Source: Hydrogenophaga sp. (GTDB taxonomy: Bacteria > Pseudomonadota > Gammaproteobacteria > Burkholderiales > Burkholderiaceae_C). Taken from it: DNA of 7,889 nucleotides. Of the stretch, positions 1 through 5,235 are shown piece by piece; positions within the stretch are counted from its first letter, which is position 1; each line of letters begins with the position of its first letter. The DNA lies in the NCBI GenBank assembly GCA_020047875.1, contig JAIFNE010000141.1, positions 1 through 7,889 on the forward strand, given 5' to 3'. Made by a program: the position numbers and the translations under genes. Below the pieces are notes generated by a model, which saw only the letters and a list, made by a program, of their open reading frames with translations, was not told the origin of the DNA and ran no database searches.

Positions 1-35
1 CAATCCTCGAACGGTAGTGAATGCCAATTGGCCAT
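1..35 (-). CDS. hsdS: Probable start of hsdS (type I restriction specificity subunit), cut by window edge
   Basis: An ATG at 35-33 on the minus strand shares one base with the TGA stop of hsdM (37-35), the TGATG arrangement typical of translationally coupled hsdM-hsdS pairs. Only 11 codons are inside the window and read MANWHSLPFED. A short start with an early Trp and hydrophobic residues suits the first target-recognition domain of HsdS, which often opens with a few residues leading into a 'W..v.L.e' pattern, but this is too little for a homology call. The identification rests on position and overlap. If real, the protein would choose the DNA target of the HsdMS methyltransferase. It could also be an unrelated downstream gene. 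Confidence 0.4.
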   Translation of the reverse strand, partial: MANWHSLPFED

Positions 36-1424
36 CACGCCACCAGCCCCCGAATCACCGCCAGCACCTCAGCACTCTCCGCATCCAGCGCCGCGATCTC
101 GTCCAGGATCTCGGCCGGTGTGCGCAGCGTCGCCACCTCGCCGCCGTCCGGGTTCTTCACCGACAAATCCCAGGTGCTGGCGTCCAGGCCCGCCACGCCT
201 ATGCTCCAGCTCTTGGGCGAGGTGGCGGCGGTGGCCTGCAGCGCCACAAACTCCGCCAGATCCGCGTCGTTCAGCGGGTTGGTCTTGCCCATGTTGCGGC
301 CTGGGTCCAATTGGTAGAAAGGTGCCGCCCGGGCAGTCGAGCACGGTGTGCAGGTTGCAGCTCTCCAGCAGCAGCTTGCGCAGGCTCACGCTGGCGTTGT
401 CGGTGTTGCTCAGAAAGGTGTTTTTGATGACGATGGCCGCTCGGCCCCCGGCGCGCAGGCTTTTGATGAAGTGCTGCATGAACAGAAACGCGGTTTCCCC
501 GGTTTTGATGGGGAAGTTCTGCTGCACCTCTTTGCGCTCTTTGCCGCCAAAGGGCGGATTGGCCAGGATCACATCAAAGCGATCCTTTTCCTGAATGTCG
601 TTGATGTTTTCGCCCAGCGTGTTGGTGTGGACAACGTTGGGCGCCTCGATGCCGTGCAGGATCATGTTCATGATCGCGATCACGTAGGCCAGGCTTTTCT
701 TTTCCTTGCCGTAGAAGGTGCGCTTTTGCAGGGTTTCCAGGTCGTCGGTGGTCAGGCCGGGCTTTTGGCTCAGAAACTCGAATGCCTCGCACAAAAAGCC
801 GGCCGAGCCGCAGGCCCCGTCGTAAATGCGCTCGCCAATTTGGGGGTTGAGCACCTGGATCATGGCGCGGATCAGCGGGCGCGGCGTGTAGTACTCGCCG
901 CCGTTGCGCCCGGCGTTGCCCATGTTTTTGATCTTGGCTTCGTACAGGTGCGACAGCTCGTGTTTCTCGGTCTGGGAGCGAAAGCGCAGCTCGTCCACCA
1001 GGTCGATCACGTCGCGCAGGTTGTAGCCGCTCTGCACCTTGTTTGTGATTTCGCTGAACACCTCACCGATCTTGTATTCGATGGTGTTGGGGCCGGTGGC
1101 GCGCTGCTTGAAGCCGGCCAGGTAGGGAAACAGGTGGGTGCCCACGAAGTGGCGCAGGTCGTCGCCGGTCATGGCGGCGTTGTGGTTGAGCTTGCCGTCG
1201 GCCCCTTTGGGCGCGGCCCATTGGCCCCAGCGAAACGGCTCGCTCAGAATGAAGCTGTAGGCGCGGCCTTCCAGCGCGGCCTCCATGGCCTTGTCGGCCT
1301 CCAGGGCGTCGAGGTACTTGAGGAAGAGCAGCCAACTGGATTGCTCGGTGTAGTCCAGCTCGCTGGTGCAGCCCGCGTCTTTGTGCAGGATGTCATCGAT
1401 ATTCTTGAAGGTCTGCTCAAACAT
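35..1424 (-). pseudogene. hsdM: Type I restriction-modification N6-adenine methyltransferase subunit, disrupted by internal deletion and frameshift
   Basis: HsdM binds S-adenosylmethionine and, with HsdS, methylates adenine in the target; with HsdR the complex also restricts DNA. The frame opens at ATG 1424 (MFEQTFKNIDD, a usual HsdM start) and reads as HsdM for 369 codons: the N-terminal helical domain, then TEKHELSHLYEAKIKNMGNA, YYTPRPLIRAM, SAM-binding motif I (DGACGSAGFL) and catalytic motif IV (ILANPPFGG). At 317-320, just after CPGGTF, the frame breaks. The homologous continuation (YQLDPGRNMGKTNPLNDADL) is in another frame from 316 to the stop at 37-35. Relatives as I recall them have about 23 more residues here, so about 68 nt are missing. 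From the native start the broken frame gives 451 codons, the last 82 foreign. With the missing residues the gene would encode about 485, the normal family length. An upstream in-frame ATG (1532) adds 36 unconserved residues and overlaps msrB, so I did not use it. Methylation is probably lost. Confidence 0.85.
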
Positions 1425-1521
1425 GCCCTGGTGCTTCTTGTTGAGGTGCAAAGGCACTCCCTGGGCATAGGTTACACGAGCAAAATGGTGGCTTTGTGTT
1501 GACCACTGCAACGGAGAAAAC
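1425..1521. promoter_or_regulatory. Divergent intergenic region between hsdM and msrB
   Basis: These 97 nt separate the two divergent starts and must hold promoters in both directions unless either gene is read from further away. I see no convincing sigma70 pair on either strand. TTGTTG at 1438-1443 resembles a -35 on the plus strand, but no good -10 lies at the right spacing. On the hsdM side the only purine-rich stretches before the start are AAGAAG (1439-1434) and AGGG almost touching the ATG, so the ribosome site is weak. Confidence 0.3.
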
Positions 1522-1947
1522 ATGACGAGCAACTCGTTTCCCCTTCAGAAAACCGAGGCCGAGTGGCGCAGCTTGCTGGCCGACAAAGGCGCCGAGCCAG
1601 CCGCGTTCGACATCCTGCGGCGTGCCCACACCGAGCGTCCTTTCAGCGGCAAATACGAGCAGGTGTGGGACGACGGCAGCTACCACTGCATGGGCTGCGG
1701 CAATCTGCTGTTCAGCGCCGACACCAAGTTCGACGCGGGCTGTGGCTGGCCGAGTTTTTCCGAGGCGGTACCGGGGGCAATCACCGAGATTCGGGACACC
1801 AGCCACGGCATGGTGCGGGTGGAGACGGTCTGCAGCCAGTGCGGCGGCCACCTGGGCCATGTGTTTGAAGACGGGCCCGAGCCCACCGGTCTGCGCTACT
1901 GCATGAATTCGGCTTCGCTCGAACTGCGTCCCAAAGATTCGGCCTGA
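1522..1947 (+). CDS. msrB: Peptide-methionine (R)-S-oxide reductase MsrB
   Basis: This enzyme reduces the R epimer of methionine sulfoxide in proteins (and free Met-R-O weakly), using thioredoxin; there is no signal peptide, so it acts in the cytoplasm. The 141-residue product matches the single-domain family. Visible marks are the N-terminal EAEWRSLL segment, HTERPFSGKY at 36-45, and zinc-binding CxxC pairs at C56/C59 and C104/C107. DAGCGWPSF at 71-79 carries C74, a possible resolving cysteine. GGHLGHVFEDGP lies at 108-119, and RYCMNSASL holds the catalytic C127. The start is supported by GGAGA at 1513-1517, four bases before ATG. It stands alone: hsdM is divergent and only a gene relic follows on the same strand. 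No key residue is missing and it looks functional. Confidence 0.96.
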   Translation: MTSNSFPLQKTEAEWRSLLADKGAEPAAFDILRRAHTERPFSGKYEQVWDDGSYHCMGCGNLLFSADTKFDAGCGWPSFSEAVPGAITEIRDTSHGMVRVETVCSQCGGHLGHVFEDGPEPTGLRYCMNSASLELRPKDSA

Positions 1948-1963
1948 GCGTCTTCACCCTTGA

Positions 1964-2242
1964 ACGCGCCCTGCTCACACCGACCCCATGAGCACTGAGC
2001 GCCAGCGCTTGACGCTGGCCTATGGCGCCAGCTTCGATCTCCCGCACATGGAAAAAGGCATGAAGGGCGCGATTGCCCCGGGCCGAGGAAATCGTGGCCA
2101 GCACGCCGGGCGGCTGGATGCCGCAGCAGTTCAACAACCCCGGCCAACACGGCCCGAGCGGGCTCCCGGTGCGGTGGTGCTGGGCTTCAACGACGACACA
2201 GGCGAGCGCTATTTGCCGGTAGAGGGATTCCTACCCAGCTGA
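1964..2242 (+). pseudogene. cysK: Cysteine synthase (CysK-type) gene remnant
   Basis: Cysteine synthase is a PLP enzyme making cysteine from O-acetylserine and sulfide. The stretch from ATG 1988 reads MSTERQRLTLAYGASF, resembling the family's 'MS.ERR.LL.AYGA' segment, then EKGMKGAIA. One base further on (frame of 2082) it continues AEEIVASTPGGWMPQQFNNP. Together these are the family's 'KGMKGAIA.AEEIV....PQQF.NP' block; the shift is explained by one extra C in the CCCC run at 2076-2079. After 2141 the sequence jumps, and in the first frame GAVVLGFNDDTGERYL (ending near 2209) resembles the C-terminal DTGERYLS end. The front third with the PLP lysine, and probably well over 100 central codons, are absent. 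The 84-codon frame 1988-2242 might be called a hypothetical protein, but it mixes frames of a dead gene. The middle block is the surest part; the C-terminal match is less certain. Confidence 0.7.
2001..2019 (+). repeat. Perfect 7-bp hairpin downstream of msrB
   Basis: GCCAGCG (2001-2007) and CGCTGGC (2013-2019) are perfect inverted arms around a five-base loop. It lies 53 nt after the msrB stop, inside the cysteine synthase relic. No T run follows, so it is not a standard intrinsic terminator. It may shape the 3' end of msrB mRNA or be chance in GC-rich coding-derived DNA. Confidence 0.4.
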
Positions 2243-2263
2243 GCGCCACCCGCGTGCGACCGC

Positions 2264-3271
2264 TCAGGCGCCCGGGCTGCCGCGCACCATCGCCAGCACC
2301 TTGCCCGCGTCCAGCGTGGAGGCGGTTTGCTTGATTTGCGGCAGGTACTGGGTCTGCAGCTGCTTGGCGGGGCCGAGCAGGCCCTGAAAAGTCTGCTGCA
2401 GCAGTGCGGTGCTCATGACGCGGCCGCCCGCGTAGTAGCGCTTGGCCAGCTGACCCAGCGCGTAGGTGGTGGCAAAGGAAAAGGCCATGCCGGTGGCAGC
2501 GCCGCCGATGCTGCTGGCCATACGACCCGCTGCCTTGCCCAGCAGCCCGCCGATCAGCTTGCGGCCAAATTGCTCAATGTATTGGGAAGACAGGCCCACG
2601 CCGGCGGCGGCGATGAACTCGCGAATGTGGCCCTGGTCCAGCTCCACGCCATGCGCCTTGCCGATGTTGTAGACCATGCGGATCTGCAGCGGAATGATGG
2701 CCATGGAGGCCCACGACTGCGGCAGCAGCTCCAGCGCACCGTTGAGCAGCGAGGCCTTGAGGATGAGCTTGTCCATCTCGGCATCGGGCGGTGCATTGAG
2801 CGCAACCGCAGCCGGCGCCGGTGCGGCAACCGAGGCCGCAGCGCCAGCCGCCGCCACCGCCACGGTGCCCGCGGCGGGTGCTGCCCAGTCGGCGGCTTCC
2901 ACCAACTCGGCTTCCTGGTGCTCGAAGCGGTCGGCCTCCGCCGAATCCAGGCCCAGGCGCTGCTTCAGATCGGCCAGGAACGCGGCCTCGGCAGGCGACT
3001 TGCGGCCGTCGGCATCGCAGACGCAAACCGCCATTTCGTAGGCAAGCTGACGCTGCCCCGGGTCGGTGAGGCCAGCCACGGCGGTTTGTACCGTGGCCCG
3101 CTTGAGCAACACATCCTGATACAGCTGGGCCAGACCGGCGCCGCCGGCCTCACGGCCCAGCGAATCGGCAATGCCGCGAATCGCCTCGCGCTCGGCGTCG
3201 GCCTTGCTGCCATCGGCGAAAGCCGCCAGCAAAGCGATGGACAAAATGGCTTGTTGTTCGTTGGGGTTCAT
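2264..3271 (-). CDS. TerB-like / DUF697-like two-domain protein
   Basis: The product has 335 residues in three parts. Residues 1-120 are helical and look like a TerB-type (tellurite-resistance-associated) domain, with two acidic repeats, FADGSKADAERE (18-29) and CDADGRKSPAEAAFL (85-99); in TerB-like proteins such residues bind divalent metal. Residues about 128-163 are an Ala/Pro/Val-rich linker of low complexity. Residues about 165-300 resemble DUF697 (YcjF-type), with ELLPQSWASMAIIPLQIRMV (181-200) and a glycine/alanine-rich hydrophobic stretch near 239-272 that could lie in or on the inner membrane. No signal peptide is seen, and the role is unknown; TerB-like homology does not show tellurite resistance. 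The ATG at 3271 lacks a clear Shine-Dalgarno, but no better start exists. The gene is divergent from yciB and convergent with the cysK relic, with 21 nt between stops and no visible terminator. Confidence 0.75.
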   Translation of the reverse strand: MNPNEQQAILSIALLAAFADGSKADAEREAIRGIADSLGREAGGAGLAQLYQDVLLKRATVQTAVAGLTDPGQRQLAYEMAVCVCDADGRKSPAEAAFLADLKQRLGLDSAEADRFEHQEAELVEAADWAAPAAGTVAVAAAGAAASVAAPAPAAVALNAPPDAEMDKLILKASLLNGALELLPQSWASMAIIPLQIRMVYNIGKAHGVELDQGHIREFIAAAGVGLSSQYIEQFGRKLIGGLLGKAAGRMASSIGGAATGMAFSFATTYALGQLAKRYYAGGRVMSTALLQQTFQGLLGPAKQLQTQYLPQIKQTASTLDAGKVLAMVRGSPGA

Positions 3272-3406
3272 TGGAACGGTGGGTTGGGTTTAAAAAAGAC
3301 AAGGTGTGGACCGGTTTGGCGGCGGCGGGTTCCCGAGCCCGACGCGATGGGCACACATTGTGTCCTGCGGATCTGCGCAGGCTTGGCCAAACACGATAAT
3401 CGGCAC
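3272..3406. promoter_or_regulatory. Divergent intergenic region upstream of yciB
   Basis: These 135 nt separate the TerB/DUF697-like gene from yciB. The plus strand has GATAAT at 3395-3400, five of six matches to the sigma70 -10 box, but no good -35 about 17 nt upstream. A short perfect inverted repeat, ACACA-T-TGTGT (3353-3363), could be a protein-binding site or chance. An AT-rich patch (TTTAAAAAAG, 3289-3298) lies near the start of the minus-strand gene. No ORF or RNA gene is evident. Confidence 0.35.
3395..3400 (+). promoter_or_regulatory. Possible -10 box giving a nearly leaderless yciB-bolA transcript
   Basis: GATAAT ends six bases before the yciB ATG at 3407. If it is a real -10 element, transcription would begin at or within a base or two of the start codon, giving a leaderless mRNA; this agrees with the absence of a Shine-Dalgarno there. 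The missing -35 keeps confidence low. Confidence 0.3.
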
Positions 3407-3917
3407 ATGCGCCTCCTGATCGACTTTTTCCCCATCGCCCTGTTCGTGGCCGCCTACAAGCTGCAAGACATCTACATGGCCACTCATCTACGGCATCGAC
3501 CGCAAGCTGCAGACGCTGCACAAGGTCACGCTGGTGCTGGTCATTGTGTTCGGCGCGCTCACGCTGTTGCTGCAAGACGAGCGCTTCATCAAGTGGAAGC
3601 CCACCGTGCTCTACACCAGCATGGCCATCGTGCTGGGGGCGGCGCTGTGGATCTGGAAGAAGAACTTTTTGCAGATGCTGCTGGGCACGCAGCTCACCCT
3701 GCCCGAGCAGGTCTGGAACCGGCTCACCGTGATCTGGATCGGCTACTTTCTTTTCATGGCCGCGATCAATGCCTATGTGGCGGCCTACTACTCCACCGAG
3801 GCCTGGGTGAACTTCAAGCTCTGGGGTTATGCCTTCCCGGTGATCTTCATTGTGGGCCAGGGGTTCTACATTTCACGCTACCTGAAAGACGACGACAGCG
3901 AGGCCAGCAAACCGTGA
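3407..3917 (+). pseudogene. yciB: Septation protein A (YciB family), frameshifted by a small deletion
   Basis: YciB (formerly IspZ) is an inner-membrane protein of about 180 residues with five or more membrane spans, linked to cell-envelope and septum functions. The start MRLLIDFFPIALFVAAYKLQ is the family signature and reads through T26 (3482-3484). The homologous continuation is one frame over from 3486: IYGIDRKLQTLHKVTLVLVI, DERFIKWKPTVLY, WKKNFLQMLLG and EAWVNFKLWGYAFP, ending at TGA 3915-3917. Family members as I recall them have about 13 more residues at the junction (an AVLMAATVLQ-like stretch of the second span), so about 38 nt appear lost. 26 + 143 + 13 gives 182 residues, the expected size. 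The shifted frame does not stop but runs into bolA. An internal GTG at 3534 could start a 127-residue N-truncated piece, probably without proper topology. If the deletion is a sequencing error the gene is normal. Confidence 0.87.
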
Positions 3918-4189
3918 GCACCGACAGCATTCCCACCGCCGCCGCCATCGAGTCTGCCCTGCGCGATCGCCTGGCGCCCAGCGCGCTGGAAGTGATCGAC
4001 GAAAGCGCCGATCACGCCGGCCATGCCGGTTCCAACGGCCTGGGCTTCGGCACCCATTTCCGGGTCCGCATCGGGGGCCCTGCCTTCGCAGGCAAGACCC
4101 GGGTGGCGCAGCACCGCCTTGTGTATGATGCGCTGCAAAATTTCACCGACGCCGGCCTGCACGCGCTGGCCATCGAAATCCGGAACTGA
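3914..4189 (+). CDS. bolA: BolA family protein
   Basis: BolA-family proteins pair with monothiol glutaredoxins to hold or pass on [2Fe-2S] clusters; E. coli BolA also affects morphology and stress genes. The 91-residue product fits the family size: SALRDRLAPSALEVIDES (14-31), a His-rich HAGHAGSN loop (34-41), FRVRIGG (49-55) and the conserved VAQHRLVYDAL segment with the invariant His at 67, then GLHALAIEIR at the end. Start: GTG at 3914 overlaps the yciB stop (GTGA, four bases), implying translational coupling. GAGG at 3900-3903 lies ten bases before it. The gene itself is intact. Because yciB is frameshifted, ribosomes starting at yciB would enter bolA in frame instead of ending beside its start. 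The paralogue type (BolA versus IbaG) is not settled. Confidence 0.92.
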   Translation: MSTDSIPTAAAIESALRDRLAPSALEVIDESADHAGHAGSNGLGFGTHFRVRIGGPAFAGKTRVAQHRLVYDALQNFTDAGLHALAIEIRN

Positions 4190-4225
4190 CGCGCGCACGC
4201 GCCCATCCACCCCTCGCCTCAACGC

Positions 4226-4244
4226 CGCCCGGCCCCGCCGGGCG
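4226..4244 (+). repeat. Intercistronic hairpin between bolA and ppiC
   Basis: CGCCCGGC (4226-4233) and GCCGGGCG (4237-4244) form a perfect 8-bp GC-rich stem with a CCC loop. It sits in the 97-nt gap between bolA and ppiC, with no T run after it, so full termination is unlikely. Such stems can partly attenuate transcription or protect upstream mRNA. The rest of the gap is C-rich with no ORF. Confidence 0.55.
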
Positions 4245-4286
4245 CTGCTGTCCGACTCCCCCAACTCCCTTCACCCCGAGGTTTTC

Positions 4287-5066
4287 ATGAAACGCTCCCT
4301 GCTCGCCCTCACCGCGGTCGCCCTGCTCGCCGCTGCGCCCTGGGCCATGGCCCAAAACGTGGCCATCGTCAACGGCAAGGCCGTTCCCCTCACCCGCGTC
4401 GAAGCGCTGGCCCAGCAGGTGGCAGCGGCCGGCCGCCCGGTGGATGACCAGGTGCGCGAGCAGCTGCGCGAAGAGGTGATCCTGCGTGAAATCTTCATGC
4501 AGGAAGCCCAGAAGCGCGGCATCGGCGCCACCGACGAATTCAAGACCCAGATGGAGCTGGCGCGCCAGACCATCATGATCCGCACCCTGTTCGCCGACTA
4601 CCAGAAGAAAAACCCGATCACCGACGCCGCGATCCAGGCCGAGTACGACAAGTTCGTGGCGGCCAATGGCGGCAAGGAATACCGCGCCCGCCATGTGCTG
4701 GTGGAAACGGAAGACGAGGCCAAGGCAATCATCAAGTCCATCCAGGGCGGCGCCAAATTCGAAGACATTGCCAAAAAGCAGTCCAAGGACCCAGGCTCGG
4801 GCGCCAACGGTGGCGATCTCGACTGGGCTGCCGCCGCCAGCTACGTGACCGAGTTCTCCGAGGCCATGGTGAAGCTGGAAAAGGGTCAGATGACCAGCGC
4901 GCCGGTGAAAAGCCAGTTTGGCTGGCACGTGATTCGCGTTGACGACGTGCGCCAGGCGCAGCTGCCCAAGCTCGAAGACATCAAGCCGCAGGTCTTGCAG
5001 CAAATGCAGCAGCAGCAGCTTTCCGATTACCAGCGCAGTCTGCGCGAGAAGGCCAAGATTCAGTGA
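4287..5066 (+). CDS. Periplasmic parvulin-type peptidyl-prolyl cis-trans isomerase
   Basis: This enzyme isomerises Xaa-Pro bonds and probably assists folding of exported or outer-membrane proteins. The 259-residue product begins with a signal peptide: MKRS, a hydrophobic core (LLALTAVALLAAAPWA), and an AMA-Q cleavage site after residue 22. Residues 23-125 are the helical SurA/PpiC-like N-terminal region (VAIVNGKAV, then ILREIFMQEAQKRGI). A rotamase domain spans about 132-222, with RARHVLVETEDEA (133-145), GGDLDW (175-180) and FGWHVIRVDD (211-220). A Gln-rich helix follows (QQMQQQQL, 238-245). Start: ATG 4287 with GAGG at 4278-4281, five bases away, and the signal peptide directly after it. 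It is the last gene of the yciB-bolA-ppiC cluster, 97 nt after bolA, and is closed by a terminator. No defect is seen. Confidence 0.93.
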   Translation: MKRSLLALTAVALLAAAPWAMAQNVAIVNGKAVPLTRVEALAQQVAAAGRPVDDQVREQLREEVILREIFMQEAQKRGIGATDEFKTQMELARQTIMIRTLFADYQKKNPITDAAIQAEYDKFVAANGGKEYRARHVLVETEDEAKAIIKSIQGGAKFEDIAKKQSKDPGSGANGGDLDWAAAASYVTEFSEAMVKLEKGQMTSAPVKSQFGWHVIRVDDVRQAQLPKLEDIKPQVLQQMQQQQLSDYQRSLREKAKIQ

Positions 5067-5093
5067 TGTGATTCACCTCTGCCCAGGCAGACC

Positions 5094-5125
5094 AAAAAAG
5101 CGCGGCTTGGGCCGCGCTTTTTTTT
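5094..5125 (+). terminator. Rho-independent terminator after ppiC
   Basis: A six-A run (5094-5099) precedes GCGCGGC (5100-5106), a TTGG loop, GCCGCGC (5111-5117) and eight T (5118-5125). The stem is perfect, can be extended by A-T pairs, and lies 27 nt after the ppiC stop. The A and T tracts allow it to work in both directions, although no minus-strand gene ends here. Confidence 0.93.
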
Positions 5126-5235
5126 GGCGGGCCGGTGGCGCCACACCGAGGCGGCTCTCTACCCGGCGGGGCAAGCGGAACCTTGCGACACAGGCCTGTC
5201 CCACACAATGGCGCGCAATCTTTGAGGCAATCCCG
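5126..5235 (+). promoter_or_regulatory. Upstream region of the glutamine-synthetase-like gene with a 10-bp palindrome
   Basis: Following a strong terminator, this 110-nt leader should hold the promoter of the next gene. A weak candidate is TTGCGA (5183-5188) with CACAAT (5204-5209), each matching four of six consensus bases with a short 15-nt spacer. Between them lies a perfect palindrome, ACAGGCCTGT (5190-5199), placed where a repressor could block polymerase. The ribosome site GAGG (5224-5227) is eight bases before ATG. Promoter and operator are both suggestions. Confidence 0.3.

Noticed and set aside
310..330. Phase variation or programmed frameshifting as the explanation for the hsdM break
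   Set aside because: There is no homopolymer or tandem repeat at the site, and a whole block of about 23 residues is missing, so a simple frameshift would not restore the protein.
17..594. Small plus-strand frames at the left edge as genes
   Set aside because: They are antisense to hsdM, Pro/Arg/Ser-rich, and have no motif or ribosome site.
348..1502. A 384-codon plus-strand frame opposite hsdM
   Set aside because: It is a Val/Ala/Gly/Gln-rich shadow of the HsdM coding strand with no motif.
1425..1532. A longer HsdM beginning at ATG 1532
   Set aside because: The 36 extra residues are unlike HsdM N-termini and would overlap the msrB start; MFEQTFKNIDD at 1424 is the usual family start.
2327..3406. 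The upstream part of a long plus-strand frame (2327-4189) as a protein leading into yciB-bolA
   Set aside because: This part is antisense to the TerB/DUF697-like gene and has no recognisable motif; only the section from 3407 has biological meaning.
4023..4286. Extension of ppiC upstream to an in-frame ATG at 4023
   Set aside because: It would run through bolA in another frame; the signal peptide and GAGG site fix the start at 4287.
4939..5235. Extension of the GS-like gene upstream to ATG 4939
   Set aside because: The added residues overlap ppiC and the terminator and lack similarity; GAGG and family alignment favour 5236.
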